Assembly (NCBI RefSeq): GCF_007673235.1
Contig: NZ_VDZH01000004.1
Span: 1-64,000, forward strand
Length of the DNA: 64,000 nt
Direction of reading: 5' to 3'
From: Curtobacterium pusillum
GTDB lineage: Bacteria > Actinomycetota > Actinomycetes > Actinomycetales > Microbacteriaceae
Positions 1 to 8,947 of this stretch are shown here, piece by piece. Below the pieces are notes generated by a model. It saw nothing but the letters and a program-made list of their open reading frames with translations, ran no database searches and was not told where the DNA came from. Every line of letters starts with the position of its first letter. Position 1 is the stretch's first letter. A program made the translations under genes and the position numbers.

Positions 1-45
1 AATTGGCATTGACAATGTGCACGCTGTTGAGTTCTCAAGGACCAG
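1..45 (-). promoter_or_regulatory. rRNA-operon leader-like segment (boxA-like)
   Basis: Read on the minus strand this segment contains TTGAGAACTCAACAGCGTGC followed by ACATTGTCAATGCC. It resembles the boxA antitermination region found before 16S rRNA and in the 16S-23S spacer of Microbacteriaceae. No 16S gene lies to its right, so if real it is a 5' leader, with the rRNA genes beyond the left edge of the window. A small hairpin CTCGC-AGAA-GCGAG lies just upstream on that strand (about 63-76). I see no convincing promoter between here and rlmN. Confidence 0.4.
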
Positions 46-285
46 ACGCACTCCCCACTCGACTCGCAGAAGCGAGCGTCGCCAGAGAGGCTTTTGGTTT
101 TCGTTGCCCGGGGAAGAACCGTGGCGGACAAGATCTCCGGGTCTGTGACCAGGTGACCGTCTCGGCCGTTCCGTTCTCCGCCTCAGCGGCAACGAGTGAT
201 CACTTTACGCAGAGGTGAACGGCAGCACCAACCCGGCCCACATCCCGGGCGTGTCGGCTGCCTGAGGCCCGGAAACACGCGGATC

Positions 286-346
286 GTGCGAGGTCCCGAC
301 GAGTGTGCGACCCGGTAGGGGTCCCACCGTGCCCGGAACCTCGCAC
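286..346. repeat. Inverted repeat of the GTGCGAGGT type
   Basis: GTGCGAGGT (286-294) and ACCTCGCAC (338-346) form inverted ends around a GC-rich core. The same ends, with a longer match, bound the two 71-bp copies at 60779-60849 and 60938-61008, so this looks like a diverged member of a dispersed family. It lies in the spacer left of rlmN, outside any gene. Confidence 0.5.
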
Positions 347-382
347 CTGCGCCCGCGCCGGCGTGACCCCGGGAACGACGGA

Positions 383-410
383 AGGCACGGTGCGAACCCG
401 CACCGTGCCT
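383..410 (-). terminator. Perfect hairpin downstream of rlmN
   Basis: AGGCACGGTGCG (383-394) pairs perfectly with CGCACCGTGCCT (399-410) over a 4-base loop. It lies 39 bases past the rlmN stop codon. There is no U-run on either strand, as is common for actinobacterial terminators. Confidence 0.75.
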
Positions 411-449
411 CCCGGACGAACCAACGATCCGAACGCGGACCGAACCGAC

Positions 450-1682
450 CTACTCGGCCGCGGCCAACTGCCCGCACGCCCCGTCGATCTCCTTGCCGCG
501 GGTGTCGCGGAGGGTCGTGGGGATGCCCGCGGCGTTGAGTCGGCGGACGAACTCGTCCTGCACGTGCACCTCGGACGAGGTCCACACCGAGCCGGGCGTC
601 GGGTTGAGCGGGATCGGGTTGACGTGCACCCACCCCTTGCCACGCTTGTTGAGCTTCTCGGCGAGCAGGTCCGCTCGCCACGCGTGGTCGTTCATGTCCT
701 TGATGAGGGCGTACTCGATCGAGACCCGACGACCGGTCTTCGCGTAGTACTCGTACGCGGCGTCGATCGCCTCGTCGGCCTTCCACCGAGAGTTCACCGG
801 GATGAGCTCGTCACGGAGCTCGTCGTCCGGCGCGTGCAGGGACAGGGCGAACGTGATCGGGATGTTCTCGTCGGCGAGCTTCTTGATCGCCGGCACCAGG
901 CCGACCGTGGACACCGTGATGCCGCGGGCGCTCATGCCGAGTCCGTGCGGCTGCGGCGCCACCATGGTCCGGACGGCGTCCATCACCCGCTTGTAGTTCG
1001 CGAGCGGCTCCCCCATGCCCATGAAGACGATGTTCGTGACCCGCTCGGCGTCGACGCGGTCCTTCCCGCCCTTGCGCGGGTCACCGCCGAGCTCCCCCGC
1101 GGCGATGGCCGCGTTGGCCCGGACGATCTGCTCGATGATCTCGGCCGTGGACATGTTCCGGGTGAGCCCGGCCTGCCCGGTCGCGCAGAACGGGCAGTTC
1201 ATGCCGCACCCCGCCTGCGACGACACGCAGAGGGTGATCCGGCCCGGGTAGCGCATGAGCACCGACTCGACCAGGGCGCCGTCGTGCAGCTTCCAGAGGA
1301 ACTTGATCGTGTCGCCCTTGTCCGTCGCGAGCCGACGGGTCTCGGTGAGGAGCGGCGGGAGCATGCCCGCGACGAGTTCCTCGCGCTGGGCGGCCGGCAG
1401 GTCGGTCATCGTGTCCGGGTCGGACGAGTAGTGCGTGAAGTAGTGCGTCGACAGCTGCTTCGCACGGAACTTCGGGAGCCCGAGCGCCACGACGGCTTCC
1501 TCGCGTTCCGACACGGTCATGTCGGCGAGGTGCACCGGCGGCTTCCCCTTCTTCGGGGACGCGAACTGCAGGAGCGGTCGGCCGGCGGTGTCGGTCGCCT
1601 GGGTCCAGCCCTCGGTGCGCGGACGCACCTGCGGACGAGCAGAGCGCTGCTCTTCGAAGGGGGTGCGGGTGTCGGGGGCCAT
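450..1682 (-). CDS. rlmN: 23S rRNA (adenine2503-C2)-methyltransferase RlmN
   Basis: Radical SAM enzyme that methylates C2 of A2503 in 23S rRNA; the family also methylates A37 of some tRNAs. The 4Fe-4S motif CGMNCPFC is followed by [10 protein letters not shown]. The GMGEPL motif is present, as are the two methyl-transfer cysteines: one is in the C-terminal DGACGQL, and the other family position is covered by the radical SAM core. The 410 residues fit actinobacterial RlmN. I chose ATG 1682, with GGAG just upstream; an in-frame GTG sits directly before it at 1685. It is transcribed leftward alone and followed by a strong hairpin. Confidence 0.96.
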   Translation of the reverse strand: MAPDTRTPFEEQRSARPQVRPRTEGWTQATDTAGRPLLQFASPKKGKPPVHLADMTVSEREEAVVALGLPKFRAKQLSTHYFTHYSSDPDTMTDLPAAQREELVAGMLPPLLTETRRLATDKGDTIKFLWKLHDGALVESVLMRYPGRITLCVSSQAGCGMNCPFCATGQAGLTRNMSTAEIIEQIVRANAAIAAGELGGDPRKGGKDRVDAERVTNIVFMGMGEPLANYKRVMDAVRTMVAPQPHGLGMSARGITVSTVGLVPAIKKLADENIPITFALSLHAPDDELRDELIPVNSRWKADEAIDAAYEYYAKTGRRVSIEYALIKDMNDHAWRADLLAEKLNKRGKGWVHVNPIPLNPTPGSVWTSSEVHVQDEFVRRLNAAGIPTTLRDTRGKEIDGACGQLAAAE

Positions 1683-1723
1683 CACTCCAGCTTACGGGAG
1701 GGAACGCCGGGCCACGAGCCGGC

Positions 1724-2665
1724 TCAGCTGCCGGCCGGCAGGACCCGTGCGAAGTGGTGGGCGGCCGAGTACATCGGGACGATGTCCACCGGGTCGCCGG
1801 GGTGCGGGGCCTGCAGCACGAGGCCGTCGCCGAGGAAGATGCCCACGTGGTCCTCGTTGTCGTACACGACGAGGTCGCCGGCCTTCGCCTCGGACTCCGG
1901 GATCGTCGTCGCGGCGGCGTCCTGCGTCGGGACGTAGTGCACCAGCGGGATGCCGACGGCCGCGTACGCCACCATCGTCAGGCCCGAGCAGTCGATGCCC
2001 TGGTGGCTCGCACCGCCCTCGACGTACGGGTCGCCCATGTACTGCAGCGCCGTCGACACGATCGTCGCGCGGTCACCACCGGCGGAGAGCACCTTCGAGA
2101 TGGCGTCCTCGGCCTGCTGTGTGCTGACGCCGAACTTCGTCACGATCGTCGGGTAGGACACCACCGTCGTGGTGGTCGTCATGCCGTCGGTCGACACGAC
2201 CGGGACCTGGACGTCGCGGGCGACGGTGTACTCCTGCGCCTGCTGCGAGGTCGTGGTGCCGTGGTGCGCGTCGGTCGACGGGGTGGCCGCGTTCGCCGGC
2301 ACGGACAACGTCAGGCTCGAGGTCACGGCGAGTGCCGGTGCGAGGAGGATCGCGGCGCGCTTGGCGTTCGCGGCCCGACGGATGTGTCGCGGGTCCACCG
2401 CACGCTCGGCGCGGAGCGCGGCGGAACGGCTCAGCACGGCGGTCCCGGCCCCGGCGGTCGACGCGAGCGGGCGGTGCTGCGACAGCGACACGGAGCGGGC
2501 CGGCTTGGTGTGCTCCACGAACGTCGAGCGGGCGACGGCCGGGCCGAACGCGGAGCGGCGACCGCGGGGACGACGCGGTGCACCGGTGTCGACGACGGAC
2601 GGGCGATCAGCAACGGCAGGGCTGACGGCGGCGTCGGGTGCTGCGGGGAGTGCGTGGCGTCCCAT
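1724..2665 (-). CDS. Secreted NlpC/P60 cell-wall endopeptidase
   Basis: Probable peptidoglycan hydrolase cleaving D-Glu-meso-DAP or DAP-linked peptides outside the membrane. The N-terminal 100 residues are Arg- and Ala-rich and cytoplasmic-like. They are followed by a hydrophobic export segment (about 105-130, ending in ANA). The C-terminal 120 residues are NlpC/P60 with catalytic Cys in DCSGLTM, His in DHVGIFL and the third polar position near QAPHPGD. The long charged stretch before the signal segment is unusual but common in Microbacteriaceae. ATG 2665 is preceded by GGAAGGAA. The spacer 2666-2869 holds its promoter region (GTGACC and ACGTTATCC on the minus strand); I see no riboswitch there. 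Confidence 0.88.
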   Translation of the reverse strand: MGRHALPAAPDAAVSPAVADRPSVVDTGAPRRPRGRRSAFGPAVARSTFVEHTKPARSVSLSQHRPLASTAGAGTAVLSRSAALRAERAVDPRHIRRAANAKRAAILLAPALAVTSSLTLSVPANAATPSTDAHHGTTTSQQAQEYTVARDVQVPVVSTDGMTTTTTVVSYPTIVTKFGVSTQQAEDAISKVLSAGGDRATIVSTALQYMGDPYVEGGASHQGIDCSGLTMVAYAAVGIPLVHYVPTQDAAATTIPESEAKAGDLVVYDNEDHVGIFLGDGLVLQAPHPGDPVDIVPMYSAAHHFARVLPAGS

Positions 2666-2869
2666 GGTTCCTTCCGGGTCTTCACGAGCCGACCCGAGCA
2701 GGAGACGAGGCGACTCGGTTGGATAACGTATTGGTCACGAACCTGAACCCGGCTGGGCAGTCCCGGCGCGTTCCTGCGGGTCGTCACAGCCTCACCCGTT
2801 CCTCGCAGCCTGCTCAGATCCACCAGCGAGCGCCGGTCGGCCACCCCGCGCGGCTCGCCAGGCCAGCCG

Positions 2870-3616
2870 TCAGGCGGGCGTGGGCCGCATGACGGCGGCG
2901 ATCCGTGCCTCCCGGCCGGCCGCCAGCGCGTCGAGGCGAGCCGCCGACGCACGCACCGACCCGTCGACCGGGCTGTCCCCCGAGATGTCCCCCGCCAGCG
3001 GCGCCCCGGCACGGACGGCGAGTGGCAGCACGCCCGCCCAGACCGCGTGGTCCTCGCCGTCGTCGACGGCCTCGCCGACACCGGCCGCGCGGATCTTCAC
3101 GCTCGCGCGGTCGAGCGGGAGCTGCAGGACCTGGGTGGCGCGGATCTCCTTGGCGGTCATCTCGCGCACCTCGTCGCGACGGCCGGGCATGAGGTGGTCG
3201 GCGACCTGCCAGAGCGCCTCGGCGCGGAGGTCGTCGGGTACGACCGTGGCGTTCCCGACGATCATCGCGCTGCGGTAGTTCGCCGAGCTGTCGAAGGTCG
3301 ACCGGGCGAAGACGAGCCCGTCGACGTGGGTGACCGTCGCGGCGACGGGGACGCCCGCCGCGCCGGCGTCGAGGAAGAGGCCGCCGCCGGTGGAGCCGTG
3401 CAGCAGCAGCACGGGGCCGTCGCCCAGGTCGCCGACGCCGCAGAGGAACGGCAGGACGAGCGGGTGGCCGCCGCGGACGAAGCCGACGTGGGCGACGATC
3501 GCCTCGTCGAGGACCGCCCGCAGGTCGGCGGGGTCGTGGGACTGGCGGTCGCGCAGGCGGCGGACGGTGAGCGAGGGGCTGGCGGGGGCGTCGGACGGGA
3601 GGCTCGTGGTGCGCAT
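2870..3616 (-). CDS. Pyridoxamine 5'-phosphate oxidase-family FMN-binding protein
   Basis: A 248-residue split-barrel flavin/nucleotide-binding protein (Pyridox_ox_2-like). It shows HVGFVRGGHPLVLPFLCG near residue 42, then LLLHGSTGG and SSANYRSAMIVGNATVV, the usual FMN-phosphate and dimer-interface segments of the family. Its partner across the divergent promoter is a MocR/PdxR-type regulator, a pairing often linked to vitamin B6 balance, so a role in B6 or flavin metabolism is likely. The substrate is unknown. ATG 3616 lies in GCATGC, so the start codon overlaps a potential start of the divergent gene on the other strand. Confidence 0.8.
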   Translation of the reverse strand: MRTTSLPSDAPASPSLTVRRLRDRQSHDPADLRAVLDEAIVAHVGFVRGGHPLVLPFLCGVGDLGDGPVLLLHGSTGGGLFLDAGAAGVPVAATVTHVDGLVFARSTFDSSANYRSAMIVGNATVVPDDLRAEALWQVADHLMPGRRDEVREMTAKEIRATQVLQLPLDRASVKIRAAGVGEAVDDGEDHAVWAGVLPLAVRAGAPLAGDISGDSPVDGSVRASAARLDALAAGREARIAAVMRPTPA

Positions 3617-3639
3617 GCGTGCCACGCTAGGTTCGCGAG

Positions 3640-3683
3640 TGGTCCGGTTCGTGGACCAGATGGGCGGTACTCCGGTGGACCAG
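3640..3683. promoter_or_regulatory. Candidate MocR operator (GTGGACCAG repeats)
   Basis: Two direct GTGGACCAG repeats (3651-3659 and 3675-3683, 24 bp apart) and an inverted TGGTCC (3640-3645) lie between the divergent starts. MocR/PdxR regulators typically bind direct repeats spaced by about two helical turns. The second copy would lie inside the regulator's first codons if ATG 3660 is used. Confidence 0.5.
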
Positions 3684-5066
3684 TCCGGCGCGGGCAAGAC
3701 GGCGGGCGTCGTGGCGCGGGTGCGCGCGATGGTGCAGGACGGCACGCTCGGGGCAGGGGACGCGCTGCCGTCGACCCGAGCGCTCGCGGCGGAGCTCGGG
3801 GTGGCGCGGGGCACGGTGGTCGCGGCGTACGAGCAACTCGACGGCGAGGGGTGGATCCGGACGCGGCAGGGAGCTGCGGCGAGGGTGGCTCCGGGGGTCC
3901 CGCGGACAGCGACCCTCGGGGCATCCGCACCTCGCGCGACACCCTCCCCGGCTCGCGACACCTCCTCGGCAGCCCCCGTGCTCGACGCCCGGCCCGGGAT
4001 CCCGGCCGTGACCGCGATCGCCACCCGGGACTGGCGCGCGGCCTGGCGTGCCGCTGCCGACGCCCCACTCCGGAACGCGCTGTCCGACCCCGCCGGTCTG
4101 CTCGAGCTCCGCGCGCAGATCGTCGCGCAGCTCGGCCTGAGCCGCGGCTTCGCGCCCGACGTCTCCCGCGTGCTCGTCACGGGCGGGACCTCCGAGGCAC
4201 TGTCGCTCGTGGTCGAGGCGCTGCGGAACCACCTCGGCCGCACCCCGCGGATCGCCGTCGAGGACCCCGGTTACCGCTCCGGACGCCGTGCGATGACGAG
4301 CGCCGGGGCCGAGCTCGTCGGGGTCCCCGTGGACGACGGTGGGCTCGACGTCGACGCCCTGCGCGCACTCCCGCCGGTGGACGCCGTCGTCGTCACCCCC
4401 ACGCACCAGTACCCGCTCGGCTCCGTCATGCCGGTCGCCCGGCGGCAGCGGCTGCTCTCCTGGGCCACCGACACGGCGACGATCGTCGTCGAGGACGACT
4501 ACGACTCGGAGTTCCGGCACCGCGGCTCCCCCGTCCCCGCCCTGGCGGCGCTCGACACCGCCGGCGTCGTGCTGCACGTCGGCGGGTTCTCGAAGACGCT
4601 CGACCCGCGGCTGCGCTGCAGCTACGTGGTCCTGCCGCCCGGCGCCGTGCCGGACGCCGTCGCGGCTGCGCGGGTGGCGCGCGGCCCGGTCGTCGCCGAG
4701 CCCGTGCAGGTCGCGCTCGCGCACCTGCTCCGGACCGGCGCGCTGCGCCGACACCTCGGCCGGGTCCGGCGGGACTACACGCACCGACGTGAGCTGATCG
4801 CGTCGCGTCTCGACGGGGTCCCCGGCCTGGAGGCACGTGCCCTGAACGGTGGACTGCACGCGGTGGTGACGTGGTCGGGTCCGGCGACCGCGCGTGCCGT
4901 CGTGGCCAGGACGGCACGGGCCGGGGTCCTCGTCAGTGCACTCGCGGAGTACGAGGTGGTTCCGGGCAGCGCTCCGGACGGCGTCGTGCTCGGGTACGGC
5001 GGGCTCACCCTGCCGGACCTCGACCGGGCGCTCGACGCGTTCCTCGGGGCTCTCCACCGCGGCTGA
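3660..5066 (+). CDS. MocR-family (GntR-aminotransferase) transcriptional regulator
   Basis: Winged-helix GntR domain at about residues 17-80 (LPSTRALAAELGVARGTVVAAYEQL) fused to a fold-type I aminotransferase domain (about 115-465). PLP-binding features are present: DDYDSEFRHRG for the Asp and Tyr region, and FSKTLDPRLRCSY for the lysine. Length (468) is normal. It probably senses PLP or a PLP adduct and controls the divergent PNPOx-like gene and itself. The start is uncertain: ATG 3660 has no good ribosome site, GTG 3675 is possible, and ATG 3615 would overlap the divergent gene. Confidence 0.88.
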   Translation: MGGTPVDQSGAGKTAGVVARVRAMVQDGTLGAGDALPSTRALAAELGVARGTVVAAYEQLDGEGWIRTRQGAAARVAPGVPRTATLGASAPRATPSPARDTSSAAPVLDARPGIPAVTAIATRDWRAAWRAAADAPLRNALSDPAGLLELRAQIVAQLGLSRGFAPDVSRVLVTGGTSEALSLVVEALRNHLGRTPRIAVEDPGYRSGRRAMTSAGAELVGVPVDDGGLDVDALRALPPVDAVVVTPTHQYPLGSVMPVARRQRLLSWATDTATIVVEDDYDSEFRHRGSPVPALAALDTAGVVLHVGGFSKTLDPRLRCSYVVLPPGAVPDAVAAARVARGPVVAEPVQVALAHLLRTGALRRHLGRVRRDYTHRRELIASRLDGVPGLEARALNGGLHAVVTWSGPATARAVVARTARAGVLVSALAEYEVVPGSAPDGVVLGYGGLTLPDLDRALDAFLGALHRG

Positions 5067-5109
5067 GCGCTGCAAAACCAGGCTTCAGTCGGTTTCCGCG
5101 GTGTTTCGC

Positions 5110-5188
5110 GATCGTGAAGAAAAGTAACGTCACGATCATTCTGCTGGCGCTGTTTGTCACTTCTCGAACATGATTCGTGAACGTTCGA
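5110..5188 (+). promoter_or_regulatory. Upstream region of the amidase/transport operon with two inverted repeats
   Basis: GATCGTGA-N12-TCACGATC (5110-5137) and TCGAAC-N13-GTTCGA (5164-5188) lie in the 141-base spacer before the first operon gene. Both are good candidates for operators of the operon's own DeoR regulator (15529-16323). I see no convincing -35/-10 pair. Confidence 0.4.
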
Positions 5189-5207
5189 CGCAGCGACAGG
5201 AGACACG

Positions 5208-6593
5208 GTGACCCACACCCCCGAACAACGCGAGGTGCTCGACCTCGTCGGCACTCAGTTCGACGACGCCGTGCAACTCGTCCGCGACCTCATCGACATC
5301 CCGAGCGTCGGACCGTGGTTCGGCGACGAGGCAGCAGTGAGCGGCGAAGGCGCCGTCCAGGCCTTCCTCCGCGGCCACCTCGAGGGACTCGGCGCCGGCA
5401 TCGACCAGTGGGAGCCCTCGGCCGCAGAACTCGCCGTGCACGCCGACGGGCCCGGGTACTTCGCCGACCGCGACTTCACCGGGCGCCCGAACCTCGTCGG
5501 ACGGTTCCGCTCCGCCGCGGACGGGTCGGACTCCCCCGCGCTGATGTTCCTCGGCCACTGCGACGTCGTGCCCGGCGGCCCCGGCTGGACCGACGGCCCA
5601 TTCACGAGCTCGGTGCGCGACGGTCGGGTCACCGGCCGCGGCGCCTGCGACATGAAGGGCGGCATGGCTGCGGCCCTCGCGGCGATCCGCGCGGTGCGGT
5701 CGAGCGGCGTGCAGCTCGCCGGCGACGTGGCCTTCGCCTCGGTCACGGAGGAGGAGACCGGCGGCATGGGCACCCTCGCCCTGGTGCACCGCGGGTACCG
5801 CCCGGAGCTCGGCATCGTCATCCCGGAACCGACGAGCCTGCAGGTCGCGCCGCTGTGCCGCGGCATCGTCTGGGGCGAGATCACGATCCCCGGCAAGAGC
5901 GGGCACATCGAGATCGAGCAGCCCGACTGGCGGGACGGCGGCGCCGTGGACGCGATCGCGTACGGCCGCCGGCTCCTCGACGCCGTCGACGCGCTGAACT
6001 CCCGGTGGCGGGAGCTGCCGGAGAAGAACCACCGCCACGTGCCGCTGCCCTGCCAGCTCAACGTCGCCGAGATCGACGCCGGCACCTACCCGTCGTCGTG
6101 GGCGGGCTCGTTCACGATCCGCTTCGACGTGCAGTACCTGCCGGCCGAACTCGACGAGCACGGCGGCGGCGGGCTGGTCCGCGCCCAGATCGAGGAGATG
6201 GTCCGCGAGTTCGCCGGCGACGACGCCTGGCTCGCCGAGCACCCGCCCGTCGTGACCTGGCTCGTCGACGCCGACTGCGGCGAGACAGACGACACGCACC
6301 CGCTGGTCGTCGCGCCGCAGACCGCCCTCGATGCACTCGGCATCGCCCCGGTCGTGCAGGGCGTCACGTGCCACACCGACATGGGCCTGCCGATCAAGGC
6401 GGGCGTCCCGACGATCACGTTCGGACCGGGCCAGCTCAGCGTGGCGCACCAGCCGGACGAGTACCTCGACCTCGCCGAGTACCGCACGTGCATCGAGGCG
6501 ATGGCGCTGATGATCCTGGACCTCTGCGGTGTGGACGGGGCAGCCGGCGCCGCCTCCGCCGCGCGAGCGACCGAGGCGGACGCCCGTGTCTGA
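5208..6593 (+). CDS. M20-family deacylase/carboxypeptidase (ArgE/DapE type)
   Basis: Di-zinc amidohydrolase likely removing an acyl or carbonyl group from an amine nitrogen. Metal and catalytic motifs are visible: GHCDVVPGG, GRGACDMKGG, the EEETGG general-base loop, and a C-terminal FGPGQLSVAHQPDEY histidine. Length is 461. GTG 5208 follows GGAG at good distance. It is the first gene of the operon and overlaps the next by 8 bases. Its position beside a kinase and a PLP phospho-lyase suggests it frees an amino alcohol or amino acid from an N-acyl form. The exact substrate cannot be read from sequence. Confidence 0.85.
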   Translation: MTHTPEQREVLDLVGTQFDDAVQLVRDLIDIPSVGPWFGDEAAVSGEGAVQAFLRGHLEGLGAGIDQWEPSAAELAVHADGPGYFADRDFTGRPNLVGRFRSAADGSDSPALMFLGHCDVVPGGPGWTDGPFTSSVRDGRVTGRGACDMKGGMAAALAAIRAVRSSGVQLAGDVAFASVTEEETGGMGTLALVHRGYRPELGIVIPEPTSLQVAPLCRGIVWGEITIPGKSGHIEIEQPDWRDGGAVDAIAYGRRLLDAVDALNSRWRELPEKNHRHVPLPCQLNVAEIDAGTYPSSWAGSFTIRFDVQYLPAELDEHGGGGLVRAQIEEMVREFAGDDAWLAEHPPVVTWLVDADCGETDDTHPLVVAPQTALDALGIAPVVQGVTCHTDMGLPIKAGVPTITFGPGQLSVAHQPDEYLDLAEYRTCIEAMALMILDLCGVDGAAGAASAARATEADARV

Positions 6594-7536
6594 CCTCCAC
6601 CCGCATCTGACCGCCCGCGGCGTCTCCGGCGTCCGCGGACTGCGCGACACCGGCTCCGAGACCGACCGCACCGTGCTCGTCGCGGCGGCGAGCGGCCCCG
6701 TCGTGCTGAAGCTGTCGTCGACCTCCCGGATGCAGGCGGCACTGCTCGAGGCCGTCGCCGCGAACGACCCCACGCTGCCCGTCCCCCGCGTGCTGCACGA
6801 CGCCGACGGCACCGCCGTCACCCCGACCGACGCCGGCGACCTGTTCGTGATGACCGCACTCGACGGTGTCCCGCTCGAGGACGTCGACCTCTGGCCGTCA
6901 CTCGTGGACGACCTCGCCGACGTGCAGGCCGCGCTCGTCACGGCCCTGCGCGACACCGACGCCGCCGCGGCCCACGTGCCCACCGAGAACGACTGGTCGA
7001 TCGAGACGGTCGAGCGGCACGAACGACTCGTGGACACCGTCGCGGACGACCGGCACCGCGCCGCCATGCACGCCGCGGTCGCGACCTACCGCACCGACCT
7101 CGGCCCCGCGCTCGCCACCATGCCCCGGCAGGTGCTGCACGCCGACGCGAACCTGTCGAACGTCCTCGTCGCCGACGGCCGGGTGAGCGGCGTCATCGAC
7201 TTCGGCGACGCCGTCGAGGCACCCCGGGTGCTCGACGTCGCGGTCACCGCCTGCTACCTCGCCATCGCGCTCGGCGACTTCGCGCACCCGCTCGTCACCC
7301 GGTACACGGACCGCATCGCCACCGCCCTCGACCTGTCGGCGGTGGAACAGGCGCTCGTCCTGCCCCTCGCGGCCTGCCGATTCGTGCAGGCCGTCGTGCT
7401 CGCCCGCGACACCGCCCGCCGGGAACCCGCCCGCGCCGACTACGTGCTCCGGTACGACCGCGCCGCCGTCGAACTCCTCGACCGCACCGGCGCGTTGCCC
7501 GCGGCCCCCGTCCACCTCACCTCGAAAGGCGCGTGA
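6586..7536 (+). CDS. Aminoglycoside-phosphotransferase-fold kinase, hydroxylysine-kinase-like
   Basis: APH/choline-kinase fold enzyme of 316 residues. The Brenner loop VLHADANLSNVLV is followed by VSGVIDFGDAVEAPRVLDV. The IDFGD version of the metal motif is typical of hydroxylysine/amino-alcohol kinases (HYKK) rather than antibiotic kinases. The N-lobe lysine lies in VVLKLSS. It overlaps the preceding M20 gene and is 4 bases from a class III PLP enzyme. In animals and many bacteria the same pair phosphorylates a hydroxy-amine and then eliminates phosphate. Function inferred: ATP-dependent phosphorylation of an amino alcohol. GTG start. Confidence 0.75.
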   Translation: MSDLHPHLTARGVSGVRGLRDTGSETDRTVLVAAASGPVVLKLSSTSRMQAALLEAVAANDPTLPVPRVLHDADGTAVTPTDAGDLFVMTALDGVPLEDVDLWPSLVDDLADVQAALVTALRDTDAAAAHVPTENDWSIETVERHERLVDTVADDRHRAAMHAAVATYRTDLGPALATMPRQVLHADANLSNVLVADGRVSGVIDFGDAVEAPRVLDVAVTACYLAIALGDFAHPLVTRYTDRIATALDLSAVEQALVLPLAACRFVQAVVLARDTARREPARADYVLRYDRAAVELLDRTGALPAAPVHLTSKGA

Positions 7537-7540
7537 CCAC

Positions 7541-8947
7541 GTGCAGCAGATCGACGTCCCCGCGGTGCCGGCCGCGACCGCCATGGTGAACCGCTTCGAC
7601 CCGGCCGACGCCGGACTCCTGCCGGCGGACGACCAGGCACTCCTCGCCCGGCGCCGCGAGGTCCTCGGCGACATCTACCCGCTCTTCTACGCCCGACCGA
7701 TCCACGTGGTCCGCGGTGCCGGCGCGCGGCTCTGGGACGCCGACGGCACCGAGTACCTCGACGCGTACAACAACGTGCCGGCGGTCGGCCACGCGAACCC
7801 GCGCATCGCCACCGCGGTGCACGAGCAGCTCACGCGGATGAACACGCACACCCGGTACCTGCAGGACGGCATCGTCGCCTTCGCGGAACGGTTCCTGCAG
7901 ACCCACCCGGAGCACCTCGACCGGGTGATCTTCTCGAACTCGGGGTCCGAGGCGAACGACCTCGCGATCACCATCGCGCAGTGGCGGACCGGCAACCAGG
8001 GCGTCATCGTGACCGAGAACGCCTACCACGGCACGACCGGGCTGCTGGCGGGCCTCTCCCCGGAGAACGGCCCGACGATGCCGTTGCACCCCTGGGTCCG
8101 CACGGTCCCGGCGCCGGACACGCACCGGGACGGCGACCGCGCCGGCGAGCTGTTCGCCGCCGCGATCACCGCTGCGGCGGCGGACCTGGACCGGCACGGC
8201 TTCGGCCTCGCCGCCCTGCTGCTCGACTCGATCATGTCGACGGACGGCATCTTCCCCGGTGCGCCGGGGATGCTCGTGCCGGCGTACCGCGCGACGCACG
8301 CCGCAGGCGGACTCGTCATCGCGGACGAGGTGCAGCCGGGCGTCGGCCGGACCGGCGACGCGATGTGGGGGTTCCAACGCCACACCGCGACCGAGCCGCC
8401 GCGACCCGTGGGAGCCGACCCGCGCCTCCGGGCCGACGGCCACGTCGACATGGTGACCTGCGGCAAGCCGCTCGCCGGCGGACTCCCGATCGGCACGCTC
8501 GTGCTCGGGTCGGCGCTCAGCGACGGGTACGCCGAGGGCCACCGCTACTTCAACACGTTCGGCGGGAACCCGGCGTCGATCGCCGCGGCCACCGCGGTGC
8601 TCGACGAGGTGCAGGAGCGCGGGCTCGTCGAGCACGCCCGCGACCTCGGCGCATCGCTGCTGCAGGGCATCGCAGAGCGGTCCGCCGGTTCCGGACTCGT
8701 GGCGGACGTCCGCGGCGCCGGGCTGTTCATCGGTGTCGAGATGGCCGGACCCGCGGCCGGCGCGCTCGCGAGCCGCGTCGTCAACGGGCTGCGCGCCCGC
8801 AACGTGCTCATCTCGGCGGTCGGATCGGACGGACGTGTCCTGAAGGTCCGCCCACCGCTCGTCTTCACCCACGAGGACGCCGACGCGTTCCTCGACGCCT
8901 ACGACTCCGTGCTCACCACGCTCCAGCAGGAAGGACCCCTCTCATGA
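7541..8947 (+). CDS. Class III PLP enzyme, AGXT2L/phospho-lyase-like
   Basis: Fold-type I PLP enzyme of 468 residues. It has the active-site lysine in CGKPLAGGLPIG, the Asp in ADEVQPGVGR, and SNSGSEANDLAI and ENAYHGTTG cofactor loops. The segment YNNVPAVGHANP followed by MNTHTRYLQDGIVAFAERF closely matches my recollection of ethanolamine-phosphate and 5-phosphohydroxylysine phospho-lyases (ETNPPL/PHYKPL). These eliminate phosphate and ammonia to give an aldehyde or ketone. An ordinary aminotransferase is the alternative. Neighbouring kinase and importer support the lyase reading. It overlaps the ABC ATPase gene by 4 bases. Confidence 0.78.
   Translation: MQQIDVPAVPAATAMVNRFDPADAGLLPADDQALLARRREVLGDIYPLFYARPIHVVRGAGARLWDADGTEYLDAYNNVPAVGHANPRIATAVHEQLTRMNTHTRYLQDGIVAFAERFLQTHPEHLDRVIFSNSGSEANDLAITIAQWRTGNQGVIVTENAYHGTTGLLAGLSPENGPTMPLHPWVRTVPAPDTHRDGDRAGELFAAAITAAAADLDRHGFGLAALLLDSIMSTDGIFPGAPGMLVPAYRATHAAGGLVIADEVQPGVGRTGDAMWGFQRHTATEPPRPVGADPRLRADGHVDMVTCGKPLAGGLPIGTLVLGSALSDGYAEGHRYFNTFGGNPASIAAATAVLDEVQERGLVEHARDLGASLLQGIAERSAGSGLVADVRGAGLFIGVEMAGPAAGALASRVVNGLRARNVLISAVGSDGRVLKVRPPLVFTHEDADAFLDAYDSVLTTLQQEGPLS

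Noticed and set aside
3..218. 71-codon frame at the left edge
   Set aside because: It overlaps the rRNA-leader-like segment and has no ribosome site or family resemblance.
303..1937. 544-codon plus-strand frame across rlmN
   Set aside because: Antisense to rlmN and the NlpC/P60 gene; no recognizable domain and no ribosome site.
2666..2760. Possible ydaO-type (c-di-AMP) riboswitch before the NlpC/P60 gene
   Set aside because: Some cell-wall hydrolases have one, but the leader here is too short and lacks the conserved paired core.
6586..7536. Antibiotic (aminoglycoside) phosphotransferase resistance gene
   Set aside because: The fold is APH, but the IDFGD motif and the catabolic operon fit an amino-alcohol kinase; no resistance context is present.
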